DNA of 64,000 bases from Ensifer adhaerens (GTDB lineage: Bacteria > Pseudomonadota > Alphaproteobacteria > Rhizobiales > Rhizobiaceae), in NCBI RefSeq assembly GCF_013283195.1, contig NZ_JABEKT010000001.1, positions 406,695 through 470,694 of the forward strand, read 5' to 3'. The translations under genes and the position numbers were made by a program. This document shows, in pieces, positions 28,717-36,998 of this stretch. Position 1 is the first letter of the stretch. Each line of letters begins with the position of its first letter. The notes under the pieces are model-generated. The model was given only the letters and a program-made list of their open reading frames with translations. It made no database searches and was not told the origin of the DNA.

Positions 28717-28745
28717 GATATAAAGAAGTCTTTATATCTTTATAT
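28717..28745. promoter_or_regulatory. Perfect 22-bp palindrome, likely ArsR/SahR-type operator
   Basis: GATATAAAGA (28717-28726), two bases, then TCTTTATATC (28729-28738) is a perfect 10-2-10 palindrome, with a third half-site TATCTTTATAT reaching 28745. It lies between the end of ptsH and the ahcY start, in the direction to control ahcY. SahR, an ArsR-family repressor that responds to S-adenosylhomocysteine in proteobacteria, binds AT-rich palindromes in front of ahcY; that it acts here is an inference. Confidence 0.7.
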
Positions 28746-28751
28746 TGTCGG

Positions 28752-29045
28752 TTACATTTCTTCGCCGAACTTGTCGCGGACCAATGCGTCGAGCGCATTG
28801 AGGGCCTCTTCGGCCTGTGCGCCGCTGGCCGTGACGCAGACGCTGGAGCCGGTGCTGGCGGCCAGCATCATCAGGCCCATGATCGAGGTGCCCCCGACCG
28901 TGCTTCCGTCCTTCGACACCGTGATTTCGGCATCATAGGCCTCGACGGTCTGCACGAACTTGGCCGAGGCGCGCGCATGCAGTCCGCGCTTGTTGACGAT
29001 AAGAAGTTCGCGCGTCAGCGACATGTCGGGACGGTGATCCATCAT
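28752..29045 (-). CDS. ptsH: Phosphocarrier protein HPr
   Basis: 97 residues (90 if translation begins at the ATG at 29024). The phosphorylation site is the histidine in KRGLHARAS (His23, or His16 in the shorter numbering), and the regulatory serine is kept in GGTSIMGLMML (Ser54/Ser47), the residue HPr kinase modifies. There is no sugar-specific EIIBC nearby, so it is a regulatory phosphocarrier. The ATG at 29045 overlaps the EIIA stop by four bases; the shorter start is closer to the usual HPr length of 85-90. Confidence 0.93.
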   Translation of the reverse strand: MMDHRPDMSLTRELLIVNKRGLHARASAKFVQTVEAYDAEITVSKDGSTVGGTSIMGLMMLAASTGSSVCVTASGAQAEEALNALDALVRDKFGEEM

Positions 29046-29443
29046 TTTCCGCTCAGGACACGGCTGGCGACGTTGATGTATTTGCGTCCCGCTTCGGAGG
29101 CTTCCGCGAGCGCCTTGTCCATGTCGCTTTCGCCACGCACGCCGGCGAGCTTGATCAGCATCGGCAGGTTGACGCCGGCGATGACTTCAACGGTGCCGCT
29201 GCGCATCACCGAGATGGCGAGATTGGACGGCGTGCCACCGAACATGTCGGTGAGAATGATCACGCCGTGGCCCTCGTCGACGTTGGTCACGGCGTCGAGG
29301 ATATCCTGCCGACGCTGATCCATGTCGTCCTCGGGGCCGATGCAAACGGTCTCGATAGCTTTTTGCGGACCGACAACATGCTCGAGTGCATGTCGGAATT
29401 CCTCAGCCAGCTTGCCATGGGTGACAAGCACAAGTCCGATCAT
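29042..29443 (-). CDS. manX: PTS EIIA component, mannose/EIIA-Man type
   Basis: 133 residues. The N-terminal MIGLVLVTHGK has the phosphorylatable His9 of EIIA-Man proteins, and DMFGGTPSNLA is a family motif. It accepts phosphate from HPr, encoded immediately downstream. As no membrane EIIC is present, it is likely to signal rather than to transport. The name manX follows rhizobial usage. Confidence 0.88.
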   Translation of the reverse strand: MIGLVLVTHGKLAEEFRHALEHVVGPQKAIETVCIGPEDDMDQRRQDILDAVTNVDEGHGVIILTDMFGGTPSNLAISVMRSGTVEVIAGVNLPMLIKLAGVRGESDMDKALAEASEAGRKYINVASRVLSGK

Positions 29444-29599
29444 GGGTATCTTTTCTCCGACTGCACGCGCAATTCACTGATGGTCAGATATCGCAATGCA
29501 GCAATTTCGTCCACCTGTTGGGGCGGCCATCTTGGCAAGGAAAAGGCGAAGTGCAAGCCAAAAATGCCGAAAAACCAGCCCCGTTGCCTGCAACTATAG

Positions 29600-30055
29600 C
29601 TAAAATCCTAATTTTTCGGGTAGCAGCGCACGCAGAGCAGCAAGCATGTGCACACCATTTTCAATGGGAACGCGAACAATCGGCAGGCTGCGACCGAAGG
29701 GGAGGGGAAGTTCCTCGTTTTCGGGCGGCATGCGCGGATCGAATGGCGCGCTCACCGGCAGGATCGCCCAATCCATCACCGCGGCAGGCACCGTTTCGAG
29801 CCTGGCGATGCCGGCGCCGCGGATCTCGATCAGACCCTCAATCGACGCTGGGCACCGGGCGATGATCTGGTCCTGTTCGATCGACAGATCGACACGGTCG
29901 TCGGCGACCAATGCCGCAAAGTGCCCCATCTGGCGGGCTGCCGAAATGCAGGCGAGCGCCAGTCTCGATTTGCCGATGCCGGAAGGGCCGGTTACCAGGA
30001 AACCGGCCGTGCCGATGACGATCGCCGTACCGTGAACATTATGCGGCGGTGTCAC
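29600..30055 (-). CDS. hprK: HPr kinase/phosphorylase, short form
   Basis: 151 residues, about half the length of the Gram-positive enzyme: only the C-terminal catalytic domain is present, with the P-loop GPSGIGKS (residues 23-30) close to the N-terminus. This short form is normal in alphaproteobacteria. It phosphorylates and dephosphorylates HPr on serine. A GTG start at 30055 overlaps the chvG stop by four bases (GTGA), so it is translated with chvG. EIIA and HPr genes follow after 156 bp. Confidence 0.92.
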   Translation of the reverse strand: MTPPHNVHGTAIVIGTAGFLVTGPSGIGKSRLALACISAARQMGHFAALVADDRVDLSIEQDQIIARCPASIEGLIEIRGAGIARLETVPAAVMDWAILPVSAPFDPRMPPENEELPLPFGRSLPIVRVPIENGVHMLAALRALLPEKLGF

Positions 30056-31890
30056 GCGTGCGGCTCGGCAGGTAGGGAAAGTACGAAGCGGGCACCGACG
30101 ATCTTCCCATCCGGACCCATGACGTTCTCGGCCTTCAGCGTGCCGCCATGCGCTTCGGCGATCTGCCGGGAAATCGACAGGCCGAGGCCGGAGTTCTGGC
30201 CGAAATCTTCGCCCTCCGGTCTGTCGGTATAGAAGCGCTCGAAGATCCGATCGATGTCTTCCGCCTGGATGCCGGGACCATTGTCCTCGACATAGACGAG
30301 GCAGCGCGACCGGGAACGGGTGAGGCGCACGACGATGCGGCCGCCCTGCTCAGGTACGAAGGAGCGGGCGTTTTCGATCAGGTTGGTGATGATCTGGCCG
30401 ATGCGCAGTTCGTAACCATTGATGGCGAAGCGCGCCTTGGGGCTGTCCTTGCGGTCGACGACGAAATCGAGCAGCACCGGCTTCTTTTTGCTGCGGATCT
30501 GGCGGGAGATCTCGACGAGGTCGCCAAGCAGCCTTTCAAGGTCGACGACCTTGGCGTCGCTGCGGGCAAGTTCCGCGTCGAGCCGCGAGGCGTCGGAGAT
30601 ATCGCTGATCAGGCGGTCGAGGCGGCGCACGTCGTGCTGGATGACGTCCATCAGCCGCTTCTTCGATTCGTCGGTGCGGGCAAGCGGCAGGGTTTCCACG
30701 GCGCTGCGCAGCGAGGTCAGCGGGTTCTTCAGTTCATGGCTGACGTCGGCCGCAAAATTCTCGATCGCCGCGATCCGGTCGTAGAGTGCAGTCGTCATCT
30801 CGCGCAGCGCCACCGACAGGTTGCCGATTTCGTCCTGGCGCGAGGAGAAATCGGGGATTTCTTCCCGCTCCTTGGCGCCACCGCGGCGGACCCGGATGGC
30901 GGCGGCAGAGAGGCGCCGCAGCGGATTGGCGATCGTCGACGACAACAGCAGCGACAGAATGACGTTGACGAGGGCGGCGACGCCGAACACGCGAATGATG
31001 GCGAGGCGCTCGGCATGCACGATCTTGTCGATGTCGCCCGCCTGGGTGGACAGCAGCAGCACGCCGAGCACGGCGCGTGACCGCTGCACCGGCACGGCGA
31101 CCGAGACGATGAGTTCACCCTTTTCGGTGACGCGGCGCACCGCACCGCGCACGCCGGTCAGCGCGTTCATCACTTCGGGATAGATCGAGCCGTTGCCGCC
31201 AGGTGGTTCCTTGTAGAGCGGCAGGTCGCCCGACTGCAGCAGGCGGTTGATCCAGCTTCCGAACTTTTCCTCGATGCCGGTCGCTTCCGGGTCGACGGGC
31301 GGCAGGTCGAAGCGCAGCACCTGGCCGCCGCTATAGAGGTGGCGCGAATCGAGCAGCAGGTCCGCATCGGCGTCGAAGAGCCGCGCGCGGGTGCGGGTCG
31401 GCGAGATCAAGCGTCTGAGGACGGGAGCAACCCGCTCCTGAATGATCGGAAAATCCAGGTCTTCGTCGCTCGGCAGCGGCGTGATGCTCTGGCCGGCCTG
31501 CAGCTCCAGCAGTTTTTCGGGATCGATGGTGATCGAATTGGTGTCGACGGAGGCGGATGCCGAAATGGCGCCGGCGATGATTTCGCCCTGGGTCAGCAGG
31601 CTTTCGACGCGAGCGTCGATCAGGCCCTCGCGGAACTGGTTGAGATACATGATCCCGCCGACCAGAACGACGAGCGCGACGAGGTTGAAGAAGACGATCC
31701 GGCGTGTCAGGCTCGAAAAGACCGCGTTGCCGAACAGGCGGCGAATCAGCGTGAAGGAATAGGCCCAGCGCCGGCCGTTGTGGGCCGATGACCTTCCGTC
31801 AAGTTCGTCGATATCGCCCTGCAAGACTTCCACCAAGTCTTTCCGCTCCCGCAGCGGATCATCCCCGCCGTATCTTCCGATTGCGGACAC
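30052..31890 (-). CDS. chvG: Sensor histidine kinase ChvG (ExoS)
   Basis: 612 residues from a GTG at 31890. Two membrane spans (about 64-84 and 300-320) enclose a ~215-residue periplasmic sensor domain; then a HAMP segment, H-box ADVSHELKNPLTSL with His385, and an ATPase domain (ENGPGI-type boxes near the end). It is the partner of ChvI, the rhizobial acid and envelope-stress system that in Sinorhizobium is held off by ExoR. The real start may lie near 31833-31836 (TTG or GTG after GGAGCGG), giving about 594 residues, as the 31890 start lacks a clear ribosome site. It overlaps hprK by four bases. Confidence 0.93.
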   Translation of the reverse strand: MSAIGRYGGDDPLRERKDLVEVLQGDIDELDGRSSAHNGRRWAYSFTLIRRLFGNAVFSSLTRRIVFFNLVALVVLVGGIMYLNQFREGLIDARVESLLTQGEIIAGAISASASVDTNSITIDPEKLLELQAGQSITPLPSDEDLDFPIIQERVAPVLRRLISPTRTRARLFDADADLLLDSRHLYSGGQVLRFDLPPVDPEATGIEEKFGSWINRLLQSGDLPLYKEPPGGNGSIYPEVMNALTGVRGAVRRVTEKGELIVSVAVPVQRSRAVLGVLLLSTQAGDIDKIVHAERLAIIRVFGVAALVNVILSLLLSSTIANPLRRLSAAAIRVRRGGAKEREEIPDFSSRQDEIGNLSVALREMTTALYDRIAAIENFAADVSHELKNPLTSLRSAVETLPLARTDESKKRLMDVIQHDVRRLDRLISDISDASRLDAELARSDAKVVDLERLLGDLVEISRQIRSKKKPVLLDFVVDRKDSPKARFAINGYELRIGQIITNLIENARSFVPEQGGRIVVRLTRSRSRCLVYVEDNGPGIQAEDIDRIFERFYTDRPEGEDFGQNSGLGLSISRQIAEAHGGTLKAENVMGPDGKIVGARFVLSLPAEPHA

Positions 31891-31982
31891 CCATTACCCG
31901 TAAGCCGGGTTTCGCAGGTCCGCCGATGTTCTTTTTTCTGGTCTTCGGTCTCGTGGATTCAATGCCACCGGCCAAGCCAAGT

Positions 31983-32004
31983 GGCGGGCCGAAGCCTGCC
32001 CGCC
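31983..32004. repeat. Hairpin in the chvI-chvG gap
   Basis: GGCGGGC (31983-31989) and GCCCGCC (31998-32004) form a perfect 7-bp stem with an 8-nt loop, between the chvI stop and the chvG start. No T run follows on the minus strand, so it is more likely a processing or attenuation element than a full terminator. Confidence 0.4.
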
Positions 32005-32067
32005 ATCGCATCGGTTCTGAATGCTCCACAAACGACGCGATGGCAAGGGCTGAGACCGCGTGTCGCC

Positions 32068-32796
32068 TCAGGCCATTTCCCGGAAGCGGTAGCCGACGCC
32101 ATAGAGCGTCTCGATCATGTCGAAGTCGTTGTCGACCATCTTGAACTTCTTGCGCAGCCGCTTGATGTGGCTGTCGATGGTGCGGTCGTCGACATAGACC
32201 TGCTCGTCATAGGCAGCATCCATCAGGGCATCGCGGCTCTTGACCACGCCCGGTCGCTGCGCAAGCGAGTGAAGAATGAGGAACTCGGTGACCGTCAGGG
32301 TGACCGGCTCGTTCTTCCAGGTGCAGGTGTGGCGCTCCTGATCCATGGCCAGCTGACCGCGCTCGAGCGACCGCGTCGGCGTGTCGGAGGTCTTCGGGGC
32401 GCCAGTGGTGCCGCCGGCTGCAGCGGCTTCGCGGTTGGCGGCCCGACGCAGGATCGCCTTGACGCGCTCGACCAGCAGGCGCTGGGAGAACGGCTTGGTG
32501 ATGAAATCGTCGGCGCCCATCTTCAGGCCGAAGAGCTCGTCGATTTCCTCGTCCTTCGATGTCAGGAAGATCACCGGCAAATCCGACTTCTGGCGCAGGC
32601 GCCGCAACAGTTCCATGCCGTCCATGCGCGGCATCTTGATGTCGAAGATCGCAAGCTGCGGCGGCCGGGCCAACAGGCCTTCGAGCGCGGAGGCACCATC
32701 CGTGTAGGTCTCGACCTTGTAGCCTTCAGCTTCAAGGGCGATGGATACGGACGTCAGGATATTCCGGTCATCATCGACAAGCGCGATGGTCTGCAT
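32068..32796 (-). CDS. chvI: Response regulator ChvI
   Basis: 242 residues. OmpR/PhoB type: receiver domain with acidic pocket VDDD, phosphorylated Asp52 ([12 protein letters not shown]) and the conserved lysine in TKPFS, then a winged-helix DNA-binding domain ending near TLYGVGYRF. It controls succinoglycan, motility and acid-response genes in Sinorhizobium. The ATG at 32796 follows GGAG by about ten bases; an ATG at 32814 has no site. It is 177 bp upstream of chvG and divergent from pckA. Confidence 0.96.
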   Translation of the reverse strand: MQTIALVDDDRNILTSVSIALEAEGYKVETYTDGASALEGLLARPPQLAIFDIKMPRMDGMELLRRLRQKSDLPVIFLTSKDEEIDELFGLKMGADDFITKPFSQRLLVERVKAILRRAANREAAAAGGTTGAPKTSDTPTRSLERGQLAMDQERHTCTWKNEPVTLTVTEFLILHSLAQRPGVVKSRDALMDAAYDEQVYVDDRTIDSHIKRLRKKFKMVDNDFDMIETLYGVGYRFREMA

Positions 32797-33125
32797 CGTG
32801 TTCAACTCCGTCATTTGAGGCCGATCGCCGGTTTCGTCTTCGAATCCACGGCAACCGCGAGTCACGGGTGCGTTACTTGAGTATAAAGGTGGAACAAATT
32901 GTGGCGAAGCCCAAAATGCCCTCAAGCGTACACTCCGTCGCTGAGAGGCAGATATGGCGCAGGGAACTCGGATTCAACCGATTAAAAAAACGATAATTTT
33001 CTTTAAATCGATTAATATACTGAAATCATTATTCTTTTTTTGACGTCACCTTGTTTTTGAGCGAGCATGCAAGTATGTTCCGGCCAAATTCAACGCCAAT
33101 GGCCAAACACGAAGGAAGCTTGACC
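32797..33125. other. 329-bp divergent promoter region, chvI and pckA
   Basis: AT-rich, unlike its surroundings, especially 32970-33060. It should hold the promoters for chvI (leftward) and pckA (rightward), and two LacI-like half-palindromes annotated separately. Longer in-frame extensions of pckA (to 33051) and of chvI (to 32925) are not supported by ribosome sites. Confidence 0.5.
32976..33015 (+). promoter_or_regulatory. Twin LacI-type operator-like sites upstream of pckA
   Basis: AACCGATTAA at 32976-32985 and AATCGATTAA at 33006-33015 share the same sequence except for one base, and their CG centres are exactly 30 bp (about three helical turns) apart. AATCGATT is itself a palindrome with a central CG, the typical form of LacI/GalR-family operators. 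pckA in Sinorhizobium is controlled by a LacI-type regulator, PckR; that these are its sites is an inference. Confidence 0.5.
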
Positions 33126-34736
33126 ATGGAGCAACTCGGCACTCGCAACGCAGCGAACGGCTTGGAAAAACTCGGCTTTACGGATCTCGACGTGGTCCGC
33201 TACAACCTCGAAGCCGCAGACCTTTATGAAGAAGCCCTTCGCCGCGGCGAAGCTCAGTTGACCGCACATGGCGCGATCGTTGCGCGCACCGGCCAGCACA
33301 CCGGCCGCTCTCCGAAGGACAAGTTCGTCGTCCGCGACGCCTCCACCGACGATCAGATCTGGTGGGACAACAACAAGCCGCTGTCCCCGGAGCATTTCGC
33401 CGTCCTGCGGAAGGACATGCTCGACCATGCTAAGGGCATGTCGCTTTATGTCCAGGATCTCGTCGGCGGTGCCGACAAGAATCATGCGCTGCCGACGCGT
33501 GTCGTTACCGAATATGCCTGGCATTCGCTGTTCATTCGCAACCTCCTGATCCGTCCGGACCGCGCAGACCTTGCTTCCTTCCTGCCGAAGCTGACGATCA
33601 TCGACCTGCCGAGCTTCAAGGCTGACCCGGAGCGCCACGGTTGCCGCACCGAAACTGTCATTGCCTGCGATCTGACCAACGGCCTCATCCTCATCGGCGG
33701 CACGTCCTATGCCGGCGAGATGAAGAAGTCGGTGTTCACGGTCCTCAACTACCTCTTGCCGAAGAAGGGCGTCATGCCGATGCACTGCTCGGCCAATGTC
33801 GGACCTGAAGGCGATACCGCCATATTCTTCGGCCTGTCGGGCACCGGCAAGACCACGCTTTCGGCCGATCCGACCCGCACTTTGATCGGCGACGACGAGC
33901 ATGGCTGGAGCGATGAGGGCGTCTTCAACTTCGAAGGCGGCTGCTACGCCAAGGCCATCCGTCTTTCTGAAGCCGCCGAACCGGAAATCTTCGCGACGAC
34001 CCGCCGCTTCGGCACCGTCATGGAAAACGTCGTTCTCGACGAACGCCGCGTTCCCGATTTCAATGACGGCTCGCTGACGGAAAACACCCGCTGCGCCTAT
34101 CCGCTGGATTTCATCCCGAACGCCAGCGAAACCGGTACCGCGCCGCAGCCGCGCACGATCATCATGCTGACGGCCGACGCCTTCGGCGTGATGCCGCCGA
34201 TCGCCAAGCTGACGCCGGAACAGGCGATGTACCACTTCCTGTCCGGCTACACCGCCAAGGTTGCCGGCACCGAAAAGGGCGTTACCGAGCCGGAAGCAAC
34301 CTTCTCGACCTGCTTCGGCGCACCGTTCATGCCGCGCCACCCGTCGGAATACGGCAACCTCTTGAAGGACCTGATCGCCAAGAACGGCGTTACCTGCTGG
34401 CTGGTCAGCACCGGCTGGACCGGCGGTGCCTATGGTACCGGCAGCCGCATGCCGATCAAGGTGACCCGCGCTCTGCTCGCGGCAGCCCTTGACGGTTCGC
34501 TGAACGCCGCCGAGCTGCGCACCGACGCCAACTTCGGCTTTGCCGTGCCGGTCTCGGTACCGGGCGTCGACGACGGTATTCTCGATCCGCGATCGACCTG
34601 GGCTGATGGCAACGCCTATGACGCCCAGGCCCGCCGCCTGGTCGACATGTTCATCGCCAACTTCGCCAAGTTCGAAGATCATGTCGATGGTAGCGTCCGC
34701 GATGCAGCTCCCGGCACGAAGATTGCCGCCGAGTAA
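33126..34736 (+). CDS. pckA: Phosphoenolpyruvate carboxykinase (ATP)
   Basis: 536 residues, the length known for rhizobial PckA. The ATP-binding P-loop is [11 protein letters not shown], preceded by PMHCSANVG with a metal-site histidine. It converts oxaloacetate and ATP to phosphoenolpyruvate, the first step of gluconeogenesis during growth on C4-dicarboxylates. The ATG at 33126 follows AAGGAAG; the upstream in-frame extension lacks support. A strong terminator follows 25 bp after the stop. Confidence 0.97.
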   Translation: MEQLGTRNAANGLEKLGFTDLDVVRYNLEAADLYEEALRRGEAQLTAHGAIVARTGQHTGRSPKDKFVVRDASTDDQIWWDNNKPLSPEHFAVLRKDMLDHAKGMSLYVQDLVGGADKNHALPTRVVTEYAWHSLFIRNLLIRPDRADLASFLPKLTIIDLPSFKADPERHGCRTETVIACDLTNGLILIGGTSYAGEMKKSVFTVLNYLLPKKGVMPMHCSANVGPEGDTAIFFGLSGTGKTTLSADPTRTLIGDDEHGWSDEGVFNFEGGCYAKAIRLSEAAEPEIFATTRRFGTVMENVVLDERRVPDFNDGSLTENTRCAYPLDFIPNASETGTAPQPRTIIMLTADAFGVMPPIAKLTPEQAMYHFLSGYTAKVAGTEKGVTEPEATFSTCFGAPFMPRHPSEYGNLLKDLIAKNGVTCWLVSTGWTGGAYGTGSRMPIKVTRALLAAALDGSLNAAELRTDANFGFAVPVSVPGVDDGILDPRSTWADGNAYDAQARRLVDMFIANFAKFEDHVDGSVRDAAPGTKIAAE

Positions 34737-34749
34737 ACATTGCCGGCTA

Positions 34750-34765
34750 TGATTCACGTGAAACC
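34750..34765. other. parS-like site
   Basis: TGATTCACGTGAAACC matches the partition-site consensus TGTTTCACGTGAAACA at 14 of 16 positions, including the whole TTCACGTGAAAC core. It lies 14 bp after the pckA stop, at the start of the terminator hairpin. Confidence 0.55.
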
Positions 34766-34788
34766 CGGTCTTCCATGGCCGGGTTTTT
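34761..34788 (+). terminator. Terminator of pckA
   Basis: AAACCCGG (34761-34768) pairs with CCGGGTTT (34779-34786) over a 10-nt loop, followed by TT, C, G and TTTT. Confidence 0.85.
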
Positions 34789-34851
34789 CGTTTTCATGGC
34801 GAATGTTTTCAAGAGGTTCCCGCTGTGCCATAGATCGGGGCGAGGTGAATC

Positions 34852-35286
34852 ATGGCTAGCGACCCGCTTTACATAAACGACAATATCGTCATTGCCGGCT
34901 GGGAGCTGACGGAGCAATTCGTGCTGGCCGGCGGGCCCGGGGGGCAGAACGTCAACAAGGTCTCGACGGCCGTCCAGCTGTTCTTCAACGTCCAGGCGTC
35001 ACCGGCGCTCACCGATCGCATCAAGGCCAATACCTTGAAGCTCGCCGGTCGTCGCGCCTCTAAGGATGGCGTGCTGATGATCGAGGCCAGCCGCTTCCGC
35101 AGCCAGGAGCGCAATCGCGAAGACGCACGCGAAAGGCTGAAGGAGATGATCCTGAAGGCCGCCGAACCACCGCCGCCGCCGCGCAGGAAGACCAAACCGA
35201 CCCGCGGTTCGATCGAGCGCCGGCTGAAGGAAAAAACCGGGCGCGGCGAGACCAAGAAGCTGCGTGGACGCCCGACCGGCGACTGA
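34852..35286 (+). CDS. arfB: Alternative ribosome-rescue factor B (peptidyl-tRNA hydrolase, YaeJ)
   Basis: 144 residues. The GGQ motif of release factors is present as Gly30-Gly31-Gln32 in GGPGGQNVNKVS, without the codon-recognition domains of RF1/RF2. The C-terminal tail is rich in Lys and Arg (KTKPTRGSIERRLKEKTGRG), which in ArfB enters the empty mRNA channel of stalled ribosomes. It frees nascent chains from non-stop ribosomes. Confidence 0.95.
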   Translation: MASDPLYINDNIVIAGWELTEQFVLAGGPGGQNVNKVSTAVQLFFNVQASPALTDRIKANTLKLAGRRASKDGVLMIEASRFRSQERNREDARERLKEMILKAAEPPPPPRRKTKPTRGSIERRLKEKTGRGETKKLRGRPTGD

Positions 35287-35378
35287 CGTGCGGTTGCGAA
35301 ATCTTTTCAACCGTCTCTTGTCTTTTACCGCCATGCGCCCTCTCTTATCCCAAGCGACTTTTGCAGAAGGAGGGATCC

Positions 35379-35852
35379 ATGGGCCTTTTCAGTTTTATCA
35401 AGAACGCTGGCAAGAAGTTGGGCATTGGCGGTGACGACGACGCGCCGGATACCGAAAGCGTCCAGAAGGAACTCGCTTCGCACGATCTCGGCACCAAGGA
35501 CGTCCAGGTCGAAGTCGTCAATGACAAGGTGGTGCTGAAGGGTGTCGTCAAGGACCAGACGGCGTTCGAGAAAGCCGTGGTCGCCGTCGGCAACACGCTT
35601 GGCGTTTCCGCGGTCGAGGCCTCCGAGCTCAAGGTTGCCGATGCGGGTGCAGCGCCGGCACCCGCCAAGGCGCCTGTCTTCTATACCGTCAAGAAAGGCG
35701 ACAACCTCTGGAAGATCGCCGAGGCACAATACGGCAAGGGCAAGGGCGCCAAGCACACGGTGATCTTCGAGGCCAACAAGCCGATGCTGACCCATCCCGA
35801 CAAGATCTATCCCGGCCAGGTTCTGCGCATTCCGGATCTGGACGCCGCGTGA
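35379..35852 (+). CDS. BON and LysM domain protein (YgaU/Kbp-like)
   Basis: 157 residues. A BON domain (about residues 25-85, SVQKELASHDL to VSAVEASELKV) is followed by a proline/alanine linker and one LysM domain (about 100-155, YTVKKGDNLWKIAEAQYG to PGQVLRIP). LysM binds peptidoglycan; in E. coli the relative Kbp is a cytoplasmic potassium-binding protein. There is no signal peptide, so location is uncertain. The ATG at 35379 follows AAGGAGGGA. The next gene overlaps it by four bases. Confidence 0.88.
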   Translation: MGLFSFIKNAGKKLGIGGDDDAPDTESVQKELASHDLGTKDVQVEVVNDKVVLKGVVKDQTAFEKAVVAVGNTLGVSAVEASELKVADAGAAPAPAKAPVFYTVKKGDNLWKIAEAQYGKGKGAKHTVIFEANKPMLTHPDKIYPGQVLRIPDLDAA

Positions 35853-36295
35853 CAGCCTTGTCGACGCGATCATTTTTCAGCGTCGTTCTGACGGTGGCAA
35901 GTCTTGGGCTTGCCACGACCGGTTTCGCGCAAACGCTGCGCGAGCCGGCCAAGGGCAGTTCGGAGCGCGCAGCAATCCTCGACGCCTTGCGGCCTGCCGT
36001 CGAGGCGGAGATGCGCGGTTCGGTCGAATTCGTCGTCACCACCATGCGGGCGACGCCGAACTGGGCCTTCGTGCAGGTCGAGCCGCAGCGGCCGGGAGGT
36101 GGCGCCATCGATCTCTCAAAGACCGGATTTCGTGATGATGCCGACATGATGGATGGTTCGACGGTGTTCGCGCTCGTCAGCTTCCAGGGCGGTCGATGGA
36201 ATCTCGTTGATCACGTCGTCGGCCCGACGGATGTCGCCTATGCCGGCTGGTCCGAGCGCTACGGCGTCCCGGCAAGGCTGCTCGGGCTGGAGTGA
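35849..36295 (+). CDS. Secreted protein of unknown function
   Basis: 148 residues with a signal peptide (SFFSVVLTVASLGLATTGFAQ, cleavage likely after about residue 27). The mature part is soluble-looking, with no family motif I recognise; it contains WAFVQVEPQRPGGGAIDL and GWSERYGVPARLLG. The GTG start overlaps the BON-LysM stop by four bases (GTGA), so the two are coupled, suggesting a joint envelope role. I do not recognise a function. Confidence 0.7.
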   Translation: MTALSTRSFFSVVLTVASLGLATTGFAQTLREPAKGSSERAAILDALRPAVEAEMRGSVEFVVTTMRATPNWAFVQVEPQRPGGGAIDLSKTGFRDDADMMDGSTVFALVSFQGGRWNLVDHVVGPTDVAYAGWSERYGVPARLLGLE

Positions 36296-36305
36296 GGGCA
36301 ACCTC

Positions 36306-36917
36306 ATGCTGGTTCTCCCCAAGGGCATAAAACACATCCCCGGCTTTCTCGACCGGGGCCGCCAGGAAGAGATCGTCGAGGCGATCCGCGGCGTGGTCGC
36401 CGAAGCGCCGCTGTTCGTGCCGGAGATGCCAAAGACCGGCAAGCCGATGTCGGTGCGCATGACCAATTGTGGACCGCTCGGCTGGGTGACCGATCGCGAG
36501 AAAGGCTATCGCTACCAGCCGCAGCACCCTGGCACCGGCAGGCCGTGGCCGCCGATGCCCGAGATTCTCCTAGAAGTCTGGAACGCGGTTTCGGCGAGCG
36601 ACAAGCAGCCGGAAGCCTGCCTGGTGAATTTCTATTCCGAAGAGGCCCGCATGGGCCTGCATCAGGATCGCGATGAGCGCGATCTGGAGACTGCCGTCGT
36701 TTCGATTTCGCTTGGCGATAGCTGTCTGTTTCGCGTCGGCGGTAAGGAGCGCGGCGGCCAGACGGTGTCCTTCAGGCTCGAAAGCGGCGATATCGTCGTG
36801 CTCGGTGGCGAGGGGCGCCTGGCCTTCCACGGCGTTGACCGGATCTATCCTGATACGTCAACGTTGCTCAAGAACGGCGGCCGCCTCAATCTGACGCTGC
36901 GCCGGGTCAATCCCTGA
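36306..36917 (+). CDS. alkB: AlkB family 2-oxoglutarate/Fe(II) dioxygenase (DNA dealkylation)
   Basis: 203 residues. The iron ligands are visible as the HxD of LHQDRDE and a distal His in AFHGVDRIYPD; the 2-oxoglutarate arginines are in RLNLTLRRVNP at the C-terminus. It repairs 1-methyladenine and 3-methylcytosine by oxidative demethylation. The ATG at 36306 has GAGGG upstream; the much longer frame starting at 36153 overlaps the previous gene and is not supported. It converges with coaA. Confidence 0.93.
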   Translation: MLVLPKGIKHIPGFLDRGRQEEIVEAIRGVVAEAPLFVPEMPKTGKPMSVRMTNCGPLGWVTDREKGYRYQPQHPGTGRPWPPMPEILLEVWNAVSASDKQPEACLVNFYSEEARMGLHQDRDERDLETAVVSISLGDSCLFRVGGKERGGQTVSFRLESGDIVVLGGEGRLAFHGVDRIYPDTSTLLKNGGRLNLTLRRVNP

Positions 36918-36937
36918 CAATCGACGGAAATACGCAT

Positions 36938-36959
36938 GCCGGATCGGGCCCGATCTGGC
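36938..36959. repeat. 22-bp near-perfect palindrome between convergent alkB and coaA
   Basis: GCCGGATCGGG (36938-36948) is followed directly by CCCGATCTGGC (36949-36959), pairing apart from one wobble position. It could act as a shared transcription stop for both genes, but there is no T run on either side. Confidence 0.4.
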
Positions 36960-36998
36960 TGCGCTAGACTGATTGCATGCGCCAGCTGCGGCGAACGT

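Noticed and set aside
33003..33015. CtrA-type TTAA-spacer-TTAA motif upstream of pckA
   Set aside because: The spacer is five bases, not the seven of the CtrA box; the sequence is better explained as a LacI-type half-palindrome.
33090..34757. A 555-codon open frame antisense to pckA
   Set aside because: pckA on the other strand has all active-site motifs; the antisense frame has no domain and starts inside the terminator region.
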